Below are positions 16,378 through 27,981 of a stretch of DNA of 64,000 nucleotides, in pieces. Positions within the stretch are counted from its first letter, which is position 1. Each line of letters starts with the position of its first letter. A model generated the notes under the pieces. That model made no database searches, was not told the DNA's origin, and saw only the letters and a program-made list of their open reading frames with translations. Position numbers and translations under genes: made by a program. Origin of the DNA: Phormidium ambiguum IAM M-71 (GTDB lineage Bacteria > Cyanobacteriota > Cyanobacteriia > Cyanobacteriales > Aerosakkonemataceae); NCBI RefSeq assembly GCF_001904725.1, contig NZ_MRCE01000002.1, positions 124,001-188,000 of the forward strand. Direction: 5' to 3'.

Positions 16378-18636
16378 ATGAATTTAGAATCTATAGAGAT
16401 GCGCCTGCAAACACTCAAGCAAGAACAAGATTTAATTGTTAATCAAGTGGACAACGCGATTGCACTTTTTAATCAATCTCATCAACTAATCTTATTTAAC
16501 AACCAATTGACGCAGATTTGGAAATTATCTCCGGCGTTTCTAGAAAAAAAGCCCACAGACAAAGTACTTTTCAATCGTATTGTAGAACAAGGTTACTGGT
16601 CAGAACCACAAAAGCAACAGTTAGAAACATATTTGCAAACAGAAAATACAGCAAACACCTGTTTTTATTTACAACAAAGTAATGGTATTTGTGTAGAAGT
16701 TTACACTACATTAACATCTGACGGCGGACGTTTATTTACGTTCCGTGATGTAACCAGATATCAGCAAGGGTTGTGTTCGGCTAGCGAAACACAAGCTTCC
16801 TTAAATGCGGAAGTAAGGCGGTTAAATTTTTTGCTGCAACTTACAGAAAAACTTCAACCTGCAACCGATTTACAAGAATTGGGTAAATTTTCTCTCAGCT
16901 ATTTGGTAGAAGTAACGGGTGCAGCATTTGGAGATGTGAAAGTCATCATGGGTAATGGTAATCATCGTTATGCTAGCGCGATTACGAATCAAATTTCTGG
17001 GCAATTTATCGCTACTCATGGAGAAATTGCCGTTGCAGAAATGAAAGCTTTATTAAACCAAGGGATTCCCTATCGTCAAGGATTACTTTGGGATGTTGTA
17101 GAAACGGGGGAACCAATTTTTGTCGAAGATTATTATAAACATCCAAAAGCTTTACCGGGGTTTAAACATCCAGCGATCGGACAATTGGGGATTTTTCCGA
17201 TTCCGGCAGCGGATGGTACGATTATTGGGGTGTTAACTTTAGAATCACGCAGTTTACAGAAGTTACAAGAAGCACCACAACAGGATATGTTGATTGCAGC
17301 TTGTCGGACTTTGGGCGTGGCGATCGAACGAGTACAAGCACAAGAAAATCTGCGGCGGATTAACGAAGACTTGGAACGCGCCTCACAAATGAAGTCAGAG
17401 TTTTTAGCTTCAATGTCCCATGAATTACGCACGCCGCTAAATAGTATTTTAGGATTTTCTGATTTATTAATTCGTCAAAGTGCAGGTTCGTTGAGCGATC
17501 GCCAACTTAGTTATGTGCAAACGATCGAAAGAAGCGGCGAACACTTATTACAACTAATCAACGATATTCTCGATCTTTCCAAAATTGAAGCTGGGAAAGT
17601 TGAACTGGATTTAAAGCCAATTTCGATTCATTATCTTTGTACAGAATGTCTGAAAATGATTCAAGTCCGGGCGCTAAAAAAACGATTGGCGCTGACTTTG
17701 GAATTGGATTATCGTTTGGAACAGGTGACTATTGATGAACGTCGGGCTTGTCAGATTTTGATTAATTTACTTTCCAATGCGGTAAAATTTACCCCGGAAG
17801 GCGGACAAATAAAACTTTCCAGTCGTTTGGCTTATGGTAGCCAATTAGAAAAAGAATATCGGCCCGATCGCTCTCCGATCAATCCCACTACACCTTACCT
17901 TTGCTTGGAAGTCCAAGATTCCGGGATTGGGATTCCCCAAAATAAATGGCATTTGCTGTTTCGTCCTTTTCAACAAGTGGATGCTTCCCTAACGCGCCAT
18001 CACGAAGGTACAGGTTTGGGTTTAGTGTTAACAAAGCGGTTAGCTGAGTTACATGGTGGTACTGTTTCTTTAGAATCGGAAGAAAATCAAGGTAGTAAGT
18101 TCCGCGTTTGGCTACCCTTAACGGAAATGCAGCAGCCAAAAACTGAAATGTCGGAATTAAACTTATCACCACAGTCGAAAATCAATCTGGAACTGCAAGA
18201 ACCTCCGGTTTCTCCAGCTAAATTCCACTGTAAGCGAGTTTTGGTGGTGGAAGATCAACCATACAATCAAGCATTTATTTCCGAAGTACTCGAACTGGAA
18301 GGGTATAAGGTAGAGATGATTTATGATGGCGGAACGATGATGCAGACGATTTACTCTCCTTTAGTTACACCCCAGTCTCTTCCCGATCTGATATTAATGG
18401 ATATTCAATTACCGCAAGTAGATGGGATTCAGATTATTCGCCAGCTGAAGGCGCACGATCTGTGGAAGAAAGTACCTGTGATTGCAGTTACGGCGATCGC
18501 TATGTCTGGCGATCGCGATCGGTGTTTAGCTGCTGGTGCTGATGCTTACTTGAGTAAACCCTTGAAAATCGATGAATTAATTGCTTGTGTCCGCTTGTAT
18601 ACAGATTCTGAATCCAAGAACTTCTGTAGCCCCTAA
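16378..18636 (+). CDS. Hybrid histidine kinase (PAS-GAF-HisKA-HATPase-REC)
   Basis: About 752 residues from ATG 16378; a TTG at 16354 adds only eight residues. Domain order: a degenerate PAS-like sensor at ~15-130, GAF at ~150-320, HisKA with MSHELRTPLNSILGF (phospho-His near residue 347), HATPase at ~450-580 with N box (ILINLLSNAVKF) and G boxes (DSGIGIP, GTGLGLV), and a C-terminal receiver at ~618-745 with VLVVEDQP, phospho-Asp in LILMDIQLPQ, and the Lys of LSKP. No membrane segment is visible, so it is a cytosolic sensor; the ligand of the GAF domain is unknown and no phycobilin-binding Cys was obvious. The next gene encodes a receiver-cyclase, a plausible phosphotransfer partner. Confidence 0.92.
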   Translation: MNLESIEMRLQTLKQEQDLIVNQVDNAIALFNQSHQLILFNNQLTQIWKLSPAFLEKKPTDKVLFNRIVEQGYWSEPQKQQLETYLQTENTANTCFYLQQSNGICVEVYTTLTSDGGRLFTFRDVTRYQQGLCSASETQASLNAEVRRLNFLLQLTEKLQPATDLQELGKFSLSYLVEVTGAAFGDVKVIMGNGNHRYASAITNQISGQFIATHGEIAVAEMKALLNQGIPYRQGLLWDVVETGEPIFVEDYYKHPKALPGFKHPAIGQLGIFPIPAADGTIIGVLTLESRSLQKLQEAPQQDMLIAACRTLGVAIERVQAQENLRRINEDLERASQMKSEFLASMSHELRTPLNSILGFSDLLIRQSAGSLSDRQLSYVQTIERSGEHLLQLINDILDLSKIEAGKVELDLKPISIHYLCTECLKMIQVRALKKRLALTLELDYRLEQVTIDERRACQILINLLSNAVKFTPEGGQIKLSSRLAYGSQLEKEYRPDRSPINPTTPYLCLEVQDSGIGIPQNKWHLLFRPFQQVDASLTRHHEGTGLGLVLTKRLAELHGGTVSLESEENQGSKFRVWLPLTEMQQPKTEMSELNLSPQSKINLELQEPPVSPAKFHCKRVLVVEDQPYNQAFISEVLELEGYKVEMIYDGGTMMQTIYSPLVTPQSLPDLILMDIQLPQVDGIQIIRQLKAHDLWKKVPVIAVTAIAMSGDRDRCLAAGADAYLSKPLKIDELIACVRLYTDSESKNFCSP

Positions 18637-18854
18637 CTAAGCTAGGAGTTGAATATTTATCATTAAGTTGTTTCAATATATTAAGAAAGCTTGACAGGCA
18701 AGGATGTAAAAATCCTGGTAGCTAGCTGATTGTTGAGAACAAAGCGGGTGTATCTGAACAACCAAAGTCTTTAAAAAATAAAGACAATGGAGTTATTGCT
18801 AACTTTCAACCTGATATTTGTGGTCGTCCCACAGTAGTAATTTTTTCTTTAATT

Positions 18855-20006
18855 ATGCTAAATCACCCGCCGCGAATTTTGCTTGTAGATGATGAGCCTT
18901 TAAATATTACTTTACTAGAATGTTTGCTAGGGTCTGAAGGTTATGAAACACTTTCAGCAACTTCTGGAATCGAAGCATTAACAATGGCAAAATCATCTAT
19001 TCCTGACTTAATTATACTAGATATTATGATGCCAGGAATGGATGGTTTTGAGGTTTGCAAAAACTTAAGAGAAGATCCTAATTTACAAACTGTACCTGTG
19101 ATTTTCTTGACGGCTTTAGATGACGATCATTCTAAAATACGTGGTTTGGAGTTAATGGGAGATGATTTTTTAACTAAGCCGTTTAAGAATAGCTTACTTT
19201 TAAAAAAGATTTCCAGTTTGTTGCGACTTCAAGAAATGCGATCGCAACAAGTTCAACAAACAATTAAAGACAAAACCAAAAAACAATTATCAGCCGCTTG
19301 GAATATCAATTTAGCGCTTTCGGAAAAATTCCGTTTGTTTGTTCCCGATCAATTTTTGCATCGCATTGCCCCCAATGGAGTTGAATCAATTCAAATAGGC
19401 AATGCTCAAGAAGAAGAAATCACCGTTTTGTTTTGTGATATTCGCAAATTTACTACTATTTGTGAAGGGCAAACTCCTAGTGAGACTTTTCAATGGTTAA
19501 ACGCATTTTTCACTCAAATGAATGAATGTATTACTGCCCATAATGGGTTTATTGATAAATATTTGGGAGATGCTTTAATGGCAGTATTCGATCGCCCAGA
19601 ACATCACCCGCAAGATGCGGTAAATGGCGCATTAATGATGCAACAAAAAATTGTTGAATTTAATAGCGATCGCAATCAATATAACCTAGAACACCCGATT
19701 AATATTGGCATTGGAATTCATACAGGTAAAGGTATAATAGGTGCTTTGGGTGCTGATTCTCGCCTTGATTCTACAGTAATTGGTGATGTGGTAAACACAG
19801 CATCAAGACTACAAGAATTAACCAAGCATTACAAGTGTGGAATTATTGCTAGCGATTCCGTAATTTCCCAATTGACGCAAGCCGAATTTTTTGAAGTGCG
19901 TTGGATCGATCGAGTAGTACCTAGAGGAAAACAACAAGCACAAGATATTTATGAAATTTGCGGAAAAAGCACTCCACCAACCAACAAACGACTAATGTTA
20001 ACTTAA
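18855..20006 (+). CDS. Response regulator with class III adenylate/guanylate cyclase output
   Basis: A 383-residue protein. The receiver at residues ~5-125 has ILLVDDEP, phospho-Asp in LIILDIMMPGMDGFE, and Lys in FLTKPF. A helical linker (~125-180) precedes the class III cyclase domain at ~185-375: EITVLFCDIRKFTTI (first metal Asp), FIDKYLGDALMAVFD (second metal Asp), and GVVNTASRLQ-type segment (GDVVNTASRLQELT). Product specificity (cAMP or cGMP) is not decided by eye. The receiver implies phosphorylation control of cyclase activity, probably by the upstream hybrid kinase (219 bases away, same strand). Confidence 0.92.
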   Translation: MLNHPPRILLVDDEPLNITLLECLLGSEGYETLSATSGIEALTMAKSSIPDLIILDIMMPGMDGFEVCKNLREDPNLQTVPVIFLTALDDDHSKIRGLELMGDDFLTKPFKNSLLLKKISSLLRLQEMRSQQVQQTIKDKTKKQLSAAWNINLALSEKFRLFVPDQFLHRIAPNGVESIQIGNAQEEEITVLFCDIRKFTTICEGQTPSETFQWLNAFFTQMNECITAHNGFIDKYLGDALMAVFDRPEHHPQDAVNGALMMQQKIVEFNSDRNQYNLEHPINIGIGIHTGKGIIGALGADSRLDSTVIGDVVNTASRLQELTKHYKCGIIASDSVISQLTQAEFFEVRWIDRVVPRGKQQAQDIYEICGKSTPPTNKRLMLT

Positions 20007-20582
20007 GTAATTTTAGAAAAGTACTCTTTAACTAATAATTGTAAATTTTTACCATTAGGTAAAACTATTTCTGCTACCTACCTGCACAGCCACTTATCAT
20101 ATCCAGATTAATATCTATTCTGGCTAAATGTTAGTGATACAGGTAAGAAATAGTGATTTTTATCAATTAAAAGTAAATTGTTAATTTAAGTAAAAATACT
20201 GGACTAAAATCTCAGACTTAGCAGATAATAATGATGTATTTTCCGAAAAATCACGGGTACAAACTTCTTAAGTCAGATTAAAAGTTAATTATCAAAAATT
20301 TTTGCATACAGATTCGCACGAATAGTAATAACCATATCTACCATAGTACTTACGAATTACTTGAATATTTGTAAGTACATGATTTCAATTCGATTAAGAA
20401 CACAGAGATAAGTTACCCCAAAATTATCTCAAAAGCTAATAAATGGGAAAAATATTTTTTGTCGCAAGATCTGAAGCCAGATAAATAATTTTGGTTTCAA
20501 AATATCAATCAACTTTGGTTGTTATTAGGCAGCCAAAATTGAGCCACCTATCTCTAGTAATAAAGAGAGGAGGAAATAGGCT
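20007..20582. other. Intergenic region, 576 bp, upstream of the RTX gene
   Basis: AT-rich DNA with no conserved reading frame. A weak hairpin (TTTACC/GGTAAA near 20046-20067) after the cyclase gene may end that transcript. The 3' part holds the RTX gene's leader with a strong GGAGG site about 10 bases before its ATG. The length suggests regulation from a distal promoter; no riboswitch or operator was recognised. Confidence 0.5.
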
Positions 20583-23500
20583 ATGGATAACTATTCAGTT
20601 AGCAATCCTTTGATTCTTGAAGAAAGTTTAGAAGTAGCGCAAGCATACTTAAAAAACTTTGTCACGAAACCAGATTTTCTCACAGAAATGAAGCGGGCTT
20701 TTGGTAATAGTTTTGATGTTGAGTTAGCCCTAAGTTTAGTACAGGATTGGTCGAAGAGTGATTTTAGGAATTTACCACAGATTGAGATTCGTTCTAGAGA
20801 TGAGATAAACGGAGCAAATGGTGCTTTTGCTAGTGCCACAAATACGGTTTATCTCTCGCAGGAATTTCTAAAAGCCAGTAGTGCTGAGAATATAGCTAGT
20901 GTACTGCTAGAAGAAATTGGTCATGCCATTGATGCACGGTTAAATCAATCAGATAGTCCAGGGGATGAAGGAGCAATTTTTTCAGCATTAGTTCGCAAAG
21001 AAGTGCTTTCTCCGCAACAGTTAGCAGCACTAAAAACCGAAGATGATACGGCAACTATTACCTTAGACGGTCAAGCCCTAAAAATTGAGCAATCTAATCT
21101 CGTCGTCAATACCAATCTTGACACAGTTAATCCTAATGATGGAACTAATCCCAATCTTTTCACTAGCACTGAACTTGCTGGCGGCAATCTAACCCTCAAT
21201 TATGCTCCCAATGTAAATCGCACTACTGATATTACAGTTCGCGCCACTGATACCGGACGTTTATTCGTTGATGATACTTTCAAAGTCAAAGGTAATCCAG
21301 TCATTGTGAATGATGAAGGTTTAGTTAACCTCAAAGCAAACTTCCGGTTATTCGGAGAGGTACAGCGATTTGGTTTGGGTTATGGCGATATGGAGTTGCA
21401 ATTTGGGGTTAATCCTCTTGGCAACTTTGCAATCGGAAGCCAAATTGGGCAAATTGGCTTTCAACCAGGCGGAACCCCTTTTACTTCAGGTGTCCTTCAA
21501 AACTTACCACTTTCCAGCTCTGGGTTTAACGTAGTGGATATCGCATTTTCAGTTCCTTTTTCTCTCTATGTAGACAGACCAGATCATCCTAATGGTTCTT
21601 TGTTTGTTGGTCTTGGTTCTAGTGAAACTGGCGGTAGTCGAAGTGGTAGCGTCCAGGTCATTTTTGACTTTTCAGATAATATCTATTTTGGAGGCTCCAT
21701 TCTTGAATGGACTCCTAATCAGGGATTAAGCCTAATGTCAGTCACACTGGCGGATGGAACCCCACTATCTGATGCTGGTTTGCAATTTGAATTTATTCCT
21801 GAAAATACTGTACTAACAGCAGAGGCATCAGCCTTTGACGATCAAGGTCTTGGTATAATTACTGATACAGCAACGCCTCCTAACAGAGCAGCCGTATTCC
21901 CTTGGAATGGAACAGCTACCTCAAAACTCCAAAGTCGTCCAACTGACCCACTGCTTCACCTTGATGTTAACCCCGAACCCGATCCATTTGTCTTCGATTT
22001 GGCATCTGCCACAGTTGGTGGGGCAAATAACATTCGTCTGACTCGTATTACGAAGAATACCCCACCCGTCGCTCAAGATGACTCCGTGACCACGAACGAA
22101 GACACAGCAATCGTTAGTAACGTGCTAACCGATAACGGCAATGGCGCTGACACTGATCCTGACGGCGACACTCTCACTGTAACTAAAGTCAATGACAGCA
22201 CAGCAAATGTCAGCACTCAAATTACCCTTGCTTCTGGTGCGCTGCTAACGCTCAATGCCAACGGTACTTTTAACTACAACCCCAACAATACATTTGAATT
22301 CCTGTCAGTGGGCGAGATTGCAGCAGATACTTTTACCTATACCATTGAAGACAATCATGGTGGCACAAGTACTGCAACAGTGACTGTTACTATCAACGGC
22401 GCAAACGATGTACCTGTTGCTGTTGATGACACTGTTACTACTAGTAGAAACCTTCCACTAACTATTCCAGTAAATACTCTGTTGAGCAATGATACTGATG
22501 AAGACGGAGATACACTTGCTCTCAGTAGTGTGGACAACGCAACGAACGGTAGTGTTGTGCTTGACCAAAATGGTGATGTCGTTTTTGCTCCTGCTACCAA
22601 TTTTTTGGGAGAAGCGAGTTTTGATTATACGATCGCAGACGGCAACAACGGCACTGATACTGCCCAAGTTATCGTCACGGTTTCTTTTCAACCAACTGAA
22701 GGAGACGACACTCTCTACGGAACACCAGAAAATGACACGATTGATGGCTTAGGTGGTAATGACCTAATTTTTGGTCTGGGGGGTAGTGATTTACTTTATG
22801 GTAGTGAAGGCAACGACACCTTAGATGGTGGTGAAGGTGATGATTACCTCAATCCTGGTACAGGCATTAATGCTGTAATTGGTGGTACAGGATTTGACTT
22901 TCTTGAACTCGACTACTCCGCTGAAACTAACGACCTGACGATTAATTATACCGACCCTAACAATGGCACCATTTCTGATGGCTCCAGTTTCTCAGAAATC
23001 GAATGGGTGATTTTCAAGAGTGGTACAGGTAATGATACTGCTGACCTGTCAGCAGCTAATTATGCTGAGTTTCGCGGTAATGGGGGGGATGATTATGTCG
23101 TTGGTGGTGCAAACCTTGATTACTTAGAAGGTGGTTTTGGTAGTGATACCCTCATTGGTGGAGAAGGCGATGATTTAATCGAAGGTTGGGGCGGCGGTGA
23201 CGAACTTTCTGATGAAGGGGATTACATTGATGCTGGCGGAGGTAATGATGTTGCCTATGGAGATGCAGGTAATGATTCGATCTTAGGCGGAGCAGGAAAC
23301 GACCATCTTGATGGTGTAGGTGGAAACGATACCCTTCGAGGTGGAGACGGAGATGACCGCCAAATTGGGAATTTGGGTGGTTTATTTGGTGGCGAAGGGG
23401 ATGATTTGCTCTCTGGAGAAGCGGGTATTGATGAACTCTGGGGTCAAGTGGGTAACGATACCTTAGATGGTGGGGAAGGCGATGATGTATTGAATGGTAA

Positions 23501-24002
23501 TCAGGGAAATGATTATATCTTTGGTGGTGAAGGTAACGATATCGTTCGCGGTGGTAAAGATGATGATGCCGTTTTTGGCGGTACTGAAAATGATGAACTT
23601 TTTGGGGATTTAGGTAATGACAGTCTTTGGGGTGGAGAAGGACGGGATGAGATTATTGGCGGCGATGGTGATGATATTTTGATTGGAGATTTGGGTGGCG
23701 ATACGCTGACAGGTGGTGATGGTAATGACCGATTTGTTTATCGTAATTTTAGCGATCGCACTGACCAAATTGTCGATTTTACCCCAAGCAAAGACATCAT
23801 TGTTTTGACGGAAGTATTTAGTAATCTCGGCTATATCGGTACAAATCCGATCAATGACGGCTATATGCAGCTAGTTCAAAGCGGTTTAAATACTCTCGTT
23901 CAAATTGACCCAGACGGCGCGGGTTTCGCCACGTTCAAGACACTAGTTACGCTGCAAAATGTCTTGCCTAATGATTTGAATCCTAATAACTTCCAATTCT
24001 AA
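20583..24002 (+). CDS. Large RTX/tandem-95 secreted protein
   Basis: A 1139-residue protein. Residues ~1-180 are a conserved cyanobacterial N-terminal module with ASVLLEEIGHAIDARLNQSD followed by SPGDEGAIFSALVRKE. It resembles a peptidase helix, but the expected HExxH reads EEIGH. Residues ~180-490 are beta-rich and unrecognised. Two tandem-95/cadherin-like repeats follow (VAQDDSVTTNEDTA at ~491, VAVDDTVTTSRNLPL at ~612). RTX calcium-binding nonapeptides (GGxGNDxLxG type) fill ~707-1050, and a C-terminal type I secretion-like tail (DRTDQIVDFTPSKDIIVL...) ends the protein. It is likely exported by a type I (ABC/MFP/TolC) system not encoded here, and may act as an adhesin, surface or motility protein. 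No N-terminal signal peptide is present, consistent with C-terminal secretion signals. Confidence 0.88.
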   Translation: MDNYSVSNPLILEESLEVAQAYLKNFVTKPDFLTEMKRAFGNSFDVELALSLVQDWSKSDFRNLPQIEIRSRDEINGANGAFASATNTVYLSQEFLKASSAENIASVLLEEIGHAIDARLNQSDSPGDEGAIFSALVRKEVLSPQQLAALKTEDDTATITLDGQALKIEQSNLVVNTNLDTVNPNDGTNPNLFTSTELAGGNLTLNYAPNVNRTTDITVRATDTGRLFVDDTFKVKGNPVIVNDEGLVNLKANFRLFGEVQRFGLGYGDMELQFGVNPLGNFAIGSQIGQIGFQPGGTPFTSGVLQNLPLSSSGFNVVDIAFSVPFSLYVDRPDHPNGSLFVGLGSSETGGSRSGSVQVIFDFSDNIYFGGSILEWTPNQGLSLMSVTLADGTPLSDAGLQFEFIPENTVLTAEASAFDDQGLGIITDTATPPNRAAVFPWNGTATSKLQSRPTDPLLHLDVNPEPDPFVFDLASATVGGANNIRLTRITKNTPPVAQDDSVTTNEDTAIVSNVLTDNGNGADTDPDGDTLTVTKVNDSTANVSTQITLASGALLTLNANGTFNYNPNNTFEFLSVGEIAADTFTYTIEDNHGGTSTATVTVTINGANDVPVAVDDTVTTSRNLPLTIPVNTLLSNDTDEDGDTLALSSVDNATNGSVVLDQNGDVVFAPATNFLGEASFDYTIADGNNGTDTAQVIVTVSFQPTEGDDTLYGTPENDTIDGLGGNDLIFGLGGSDLLYGSEGNDTLDGGEGDDYLNPGTGINAVIGGTGFDFLELDYSAETNDLTINYTDPNNGTISDGSSFSEIEWVIFKSGTGNDTADLSAANYAEFRGNGGDDYVVGGANLDYLEGGFGSDTLIGGEGDDLIEGWGGGDELSDEGDYIDAGGGNDVAYGDAGNDSILGGAGNDHLDGVGGNDTLRGGDGDDRQIGNLGGLFGGEGDDLLSGEAGIDELWGQVGNDTLDGGEGDDVLNGNQGNDYIFGGEGNDIVRGGKDDDAVFGGTENDELFGDLGNDSLWGGEGRDEIIGGDGDDILIGDLGGDTLTGGDGNDRFVYRNFSDRTDQIVDFTPSKDIIVLTEVFSNLGYIGTNPINDGYMQLVQSGLNTLVQIDPDGAGFATFKTLVTLQNVLPNDLNPNNFQF

Positions 24003-24006
24003 ATAC

Positions 24007-24051
24007 TAATACCAAGCGGGTGAAATAACCTGCTTGGTATTAATGTTTTTT
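24007..24051 (+). terminator. Terminator of the RTX gene
   Basis: TAATACCAAGC (24007-24017) pairs with GCTTGGTATTA (24032-24042), and a TGTTTTTT run follows. The stem extends across the GGG/CC neck with one mismatch. Confidence 0.75.
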
Positions 24052-24101
24052 AGTCCAGTACTCTTAATAATTAACCTTGAAACTTTTTTGGAGTTTTAGT
24101 T

Positions 24102-24800
24102 ATGTCTTCTGCCACTGTTGTCAAAATTTTCAGTTTAACTGTTCACGCCATTGGTGTAGTTAGTTTATCCCTTGTTCTGGGTACTACTCCTTCCCGCGCC
24201 GCCATCATCAACGGTAATTTTGATACGAATTTGGATGGATGGACTTTGTTAGGTGATGTAGGAAATCAAAATTCGCAGGCATTGCTAAAAACTGATGCTG
24301 TAAACGATAACTATGCGGCACTCGAACAATTTTTAGAATTCACCCCTGGAGCACTTGATAATGTGGGGAATGGGCAAGTGTTTGAAGGTTCTGCTCTTAA
24401 GCAAACAATTACAGCCCAAGCGGGAGAAGTTTTGACTTTTGACTGGAATTTTTTAACAAATGAACCAGGGCAAAGTACTGATTTTAATGATTTTGCATTC
24501 TTTACAATCAATGGGACTCCAGTTAAACTAGGCGATACTTTCTCCAGTTTTTCTACTTCTGTTGCACCGTTTGAAAGAGAAACTGGATTTAAATCAAAAT
24601 CCTATAGTTTTCTAACTTCTGGTACTTACACTTTAGGTTTCGGGGTTGTGGATGTAAACGATCCAGGTAACAATTCGGGATTATTAATTGATAATGTTGT
24701 CTTGTCTAAACCTTCGGATTCCGTCCCTGAACCCTCTACGGTATTGGGAATTTTAGTGCTTGGTTCTTTGGGTACTATTCGGCGGTTGTTCCGTCAGTAA
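24102..24800 (+). CDS. PEP-CTERM sorting-domain protein
   Basis: A 232-residue exported protein. The signal peptide ends near residue 33 (TPSRAA). The mature part is a beta-rich fold of the type found in many PEP-CTERM proteins (NGNFDTNLDGWTLLGDVG, then GQVFEGSALKQTITAQAGEVLTFDWNFLTNE). The C-terminus at ~208-232 is VPEPSTVLGILVLGSLG followed by a basic RR..R tail, the PEP-CTERM tripartite signal recognised by an exosortase (EpsH/XrtA type). It is probably an extracellular or envelope protein linked to exopolysaccharide. It follows the RTX gene by 99 bases, after a terminator. Confidence 0.9.
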   Translation: MSSATVVKIFSLTVHAIGVVSLSLVLGTTPSRAAIINGNFDTNLDGWTLLGDVGNQNSQALLKTDAVNDNYAALEQFLEFTPGALDNVGNGQVFEGSALKQTITAQAGEVLTFDWNFLTNEPGQSTDFNDFAFFTINGTPVKLGDTFSSFSTSVAPFERETGFKSKSYSFLTSGTYTLGFGVVDVNDPGNNSGLLIDNVVLSKPSDSVPEPSTVLGILVLGSLGTIRRLFRQ

Positions 24801-24858
24801 AATATTGTAGCTTGTTGGGTAGGTGCGATCGCTCAACAAGCAGCAACAAAATTATCAA

Positions 24859-25488
24859 CTAAGACTGATTCAATGGTTTTAATCTAATCCCTGGACTAGT
24901 CAAACTATCCGCAAACAAACCAATTCCTGTGAGAGTAGTATTAGCTGGTACTGCTGGTTGTAAGGAGGGATTAGAAGGATAATTGCGTCCATTAAAACTC
25001 ATTAAATTATATTCTGGTTTAGCGCCACCGCCACGAGTAAGAAAAACTAAATTTTTCCAACCAGAATTAGTTTGCGGGGTGATTAAAATTGGTGGATTTA
25101 CTAAAGTGTGTCGAGAAACTAATTGATAATCTTGTCCCTTAGTTGTGTAAATTAAGGCATTACATCCGCCCGAACCACAAACATAAGAACCTACTAGATA
25201 GACGATAATTTCTGATTGATTATCATTATTTAAATCAATGCGATTATAATAGTAACGGATGTAATTTTTAGGATTAATTTCGTTATAATCACTGAGGTGA
25301 TCTCTTAAAATAGCTTGTTCTAGTTTTTCGTCTGGCAAAGTTTCAGAATTTAAATATTTTATATTACCAATTTTCACGCCATTCAACGGTTTAAGTTGAG
25401 TGGTTTCTGCTGATTTGACTGGTAAGGTTAGTTGAAAAATTGTCGTAGCAGCTAAAGAAATTGCACTAATTTTAAATCTAACATTCAT
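24859..25488 (-). CDS. Secreted protein of unknown function
   Basis: A 209-residue protein with an N-terminal signal peptide (cleavage near residue 27, PVKSAE). The segment NRIDLNNDNQSEIIVYLVG is a DxNxDxxxE calcium-loop-like motif as in FG-GAP/VCBS-type units, followed by YVCGSGGCNALIY with two cysteines, which could form a disulphide. I do not recognise a named family beyond this. It is probably periplasmic. It lies 8 bases downstream of the 72-residue membrane protein gene on the same strand, so the two may be an operon. Confidence 0.7.
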   Translation of the reverse strand: MNVRFKISAISLAATTIFQLTLPVKSAETTQLKPLNGVKIGNIKYLNSETLPDEKLEQAILRDHLSDYNEINPKNYIRYYYNRIDLNNDNQSEIIVYLVGSYVCGSGGCNALIYTTKGQDYQLVSRHTLVNPPILITPQTNSGWKNLVFLTRGGGAKPEYNLMSFNGRNYPSNPSLQPAVPANTTLTGIGLFADSLTSPGIRLKPLNQS

Positions 25489-25496
25489 AATTGGAA

Positions 25497-25715
25497 TTAA
25501 TCTAATCTGTCTGTTGATGTGTCAATTTGGTTAACTTCGGATTCAGAAATTTGATTGCGAAACGGCCAGCCCGATCGCTTATCATAGTTAGATGCGATCG
25601 CTAAAAGTACTCCTCCCAGGATAAATATTGGCAATGGCAAAGATAGCTGTTTCATCCAGTTAAAAAGTTGTGCTAAAGCAAACAATAGCAGGAAGCTAGC
25701 AAACCAAACTCTCAT
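25497..25715 (-). CDS. Small membrane protein, cyanobacterial, unknown function
   Basis: A 72-residue protein with two predicted membrane helices: residues 2-22 (WFASFLLLFALAQLFNW) and 25-45 (LPLPIFILGGVLLAIASN), then a short polar tail. AGGTAAAAAAATG-type spacing (plus-strand CATTTTTTTACCTC) gives a purine-rich RBS. It is likely co-transcribed with the secreted protein gene 8 bases downstream. The size and topology match a family present in many cyanobacteria; no function is known to me. Confidence 0.65.
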   Translation of the reverse strand: MRVWFASFLLLFALAQLFNWMKQLSLPLPIFILGGVLLAIASNYDKRSGWPFRNQISESEVNQIDTSTDRLD

Positions 25716-25902
25716 TTTTTTACCTCTTTTTTGGATGTGATAGGGAACACTAATATAGTAATCCTTTGTTGATTTTTAAGGGCTAAAATTTTTTTTGTAA
25801 CCGCAGAGGCGCAGAGAACGCAGAGGGAAAAGAATGAGGAGTTTACCACTTTAATGGGATGGCTATCTTTGTACAGAACGTTACACTAGTATTTGTGCTT
25901 AG

Positions 25903-27978
<2,076 letters not shown>

Positions 27979-27981
27979 ACT

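Noticed and set aside
18637-18854. Possible riboswitch between the kinase and the cyclase gene
   Set aside because: No match by eye to conserved c-di-GMP or other cyanobacterial riboswitch cores.
20197-24060. 13-bp inverted repeat (TACTGGACTAAAA at 20197 and TTTTAGTCCAGTA at 24048) flanking the RTX gene as mobile-element ends
   Set aside because: Many perfect 13-bp inverted pairs are expected by chance in 64 kb; no other element features or target duplications.
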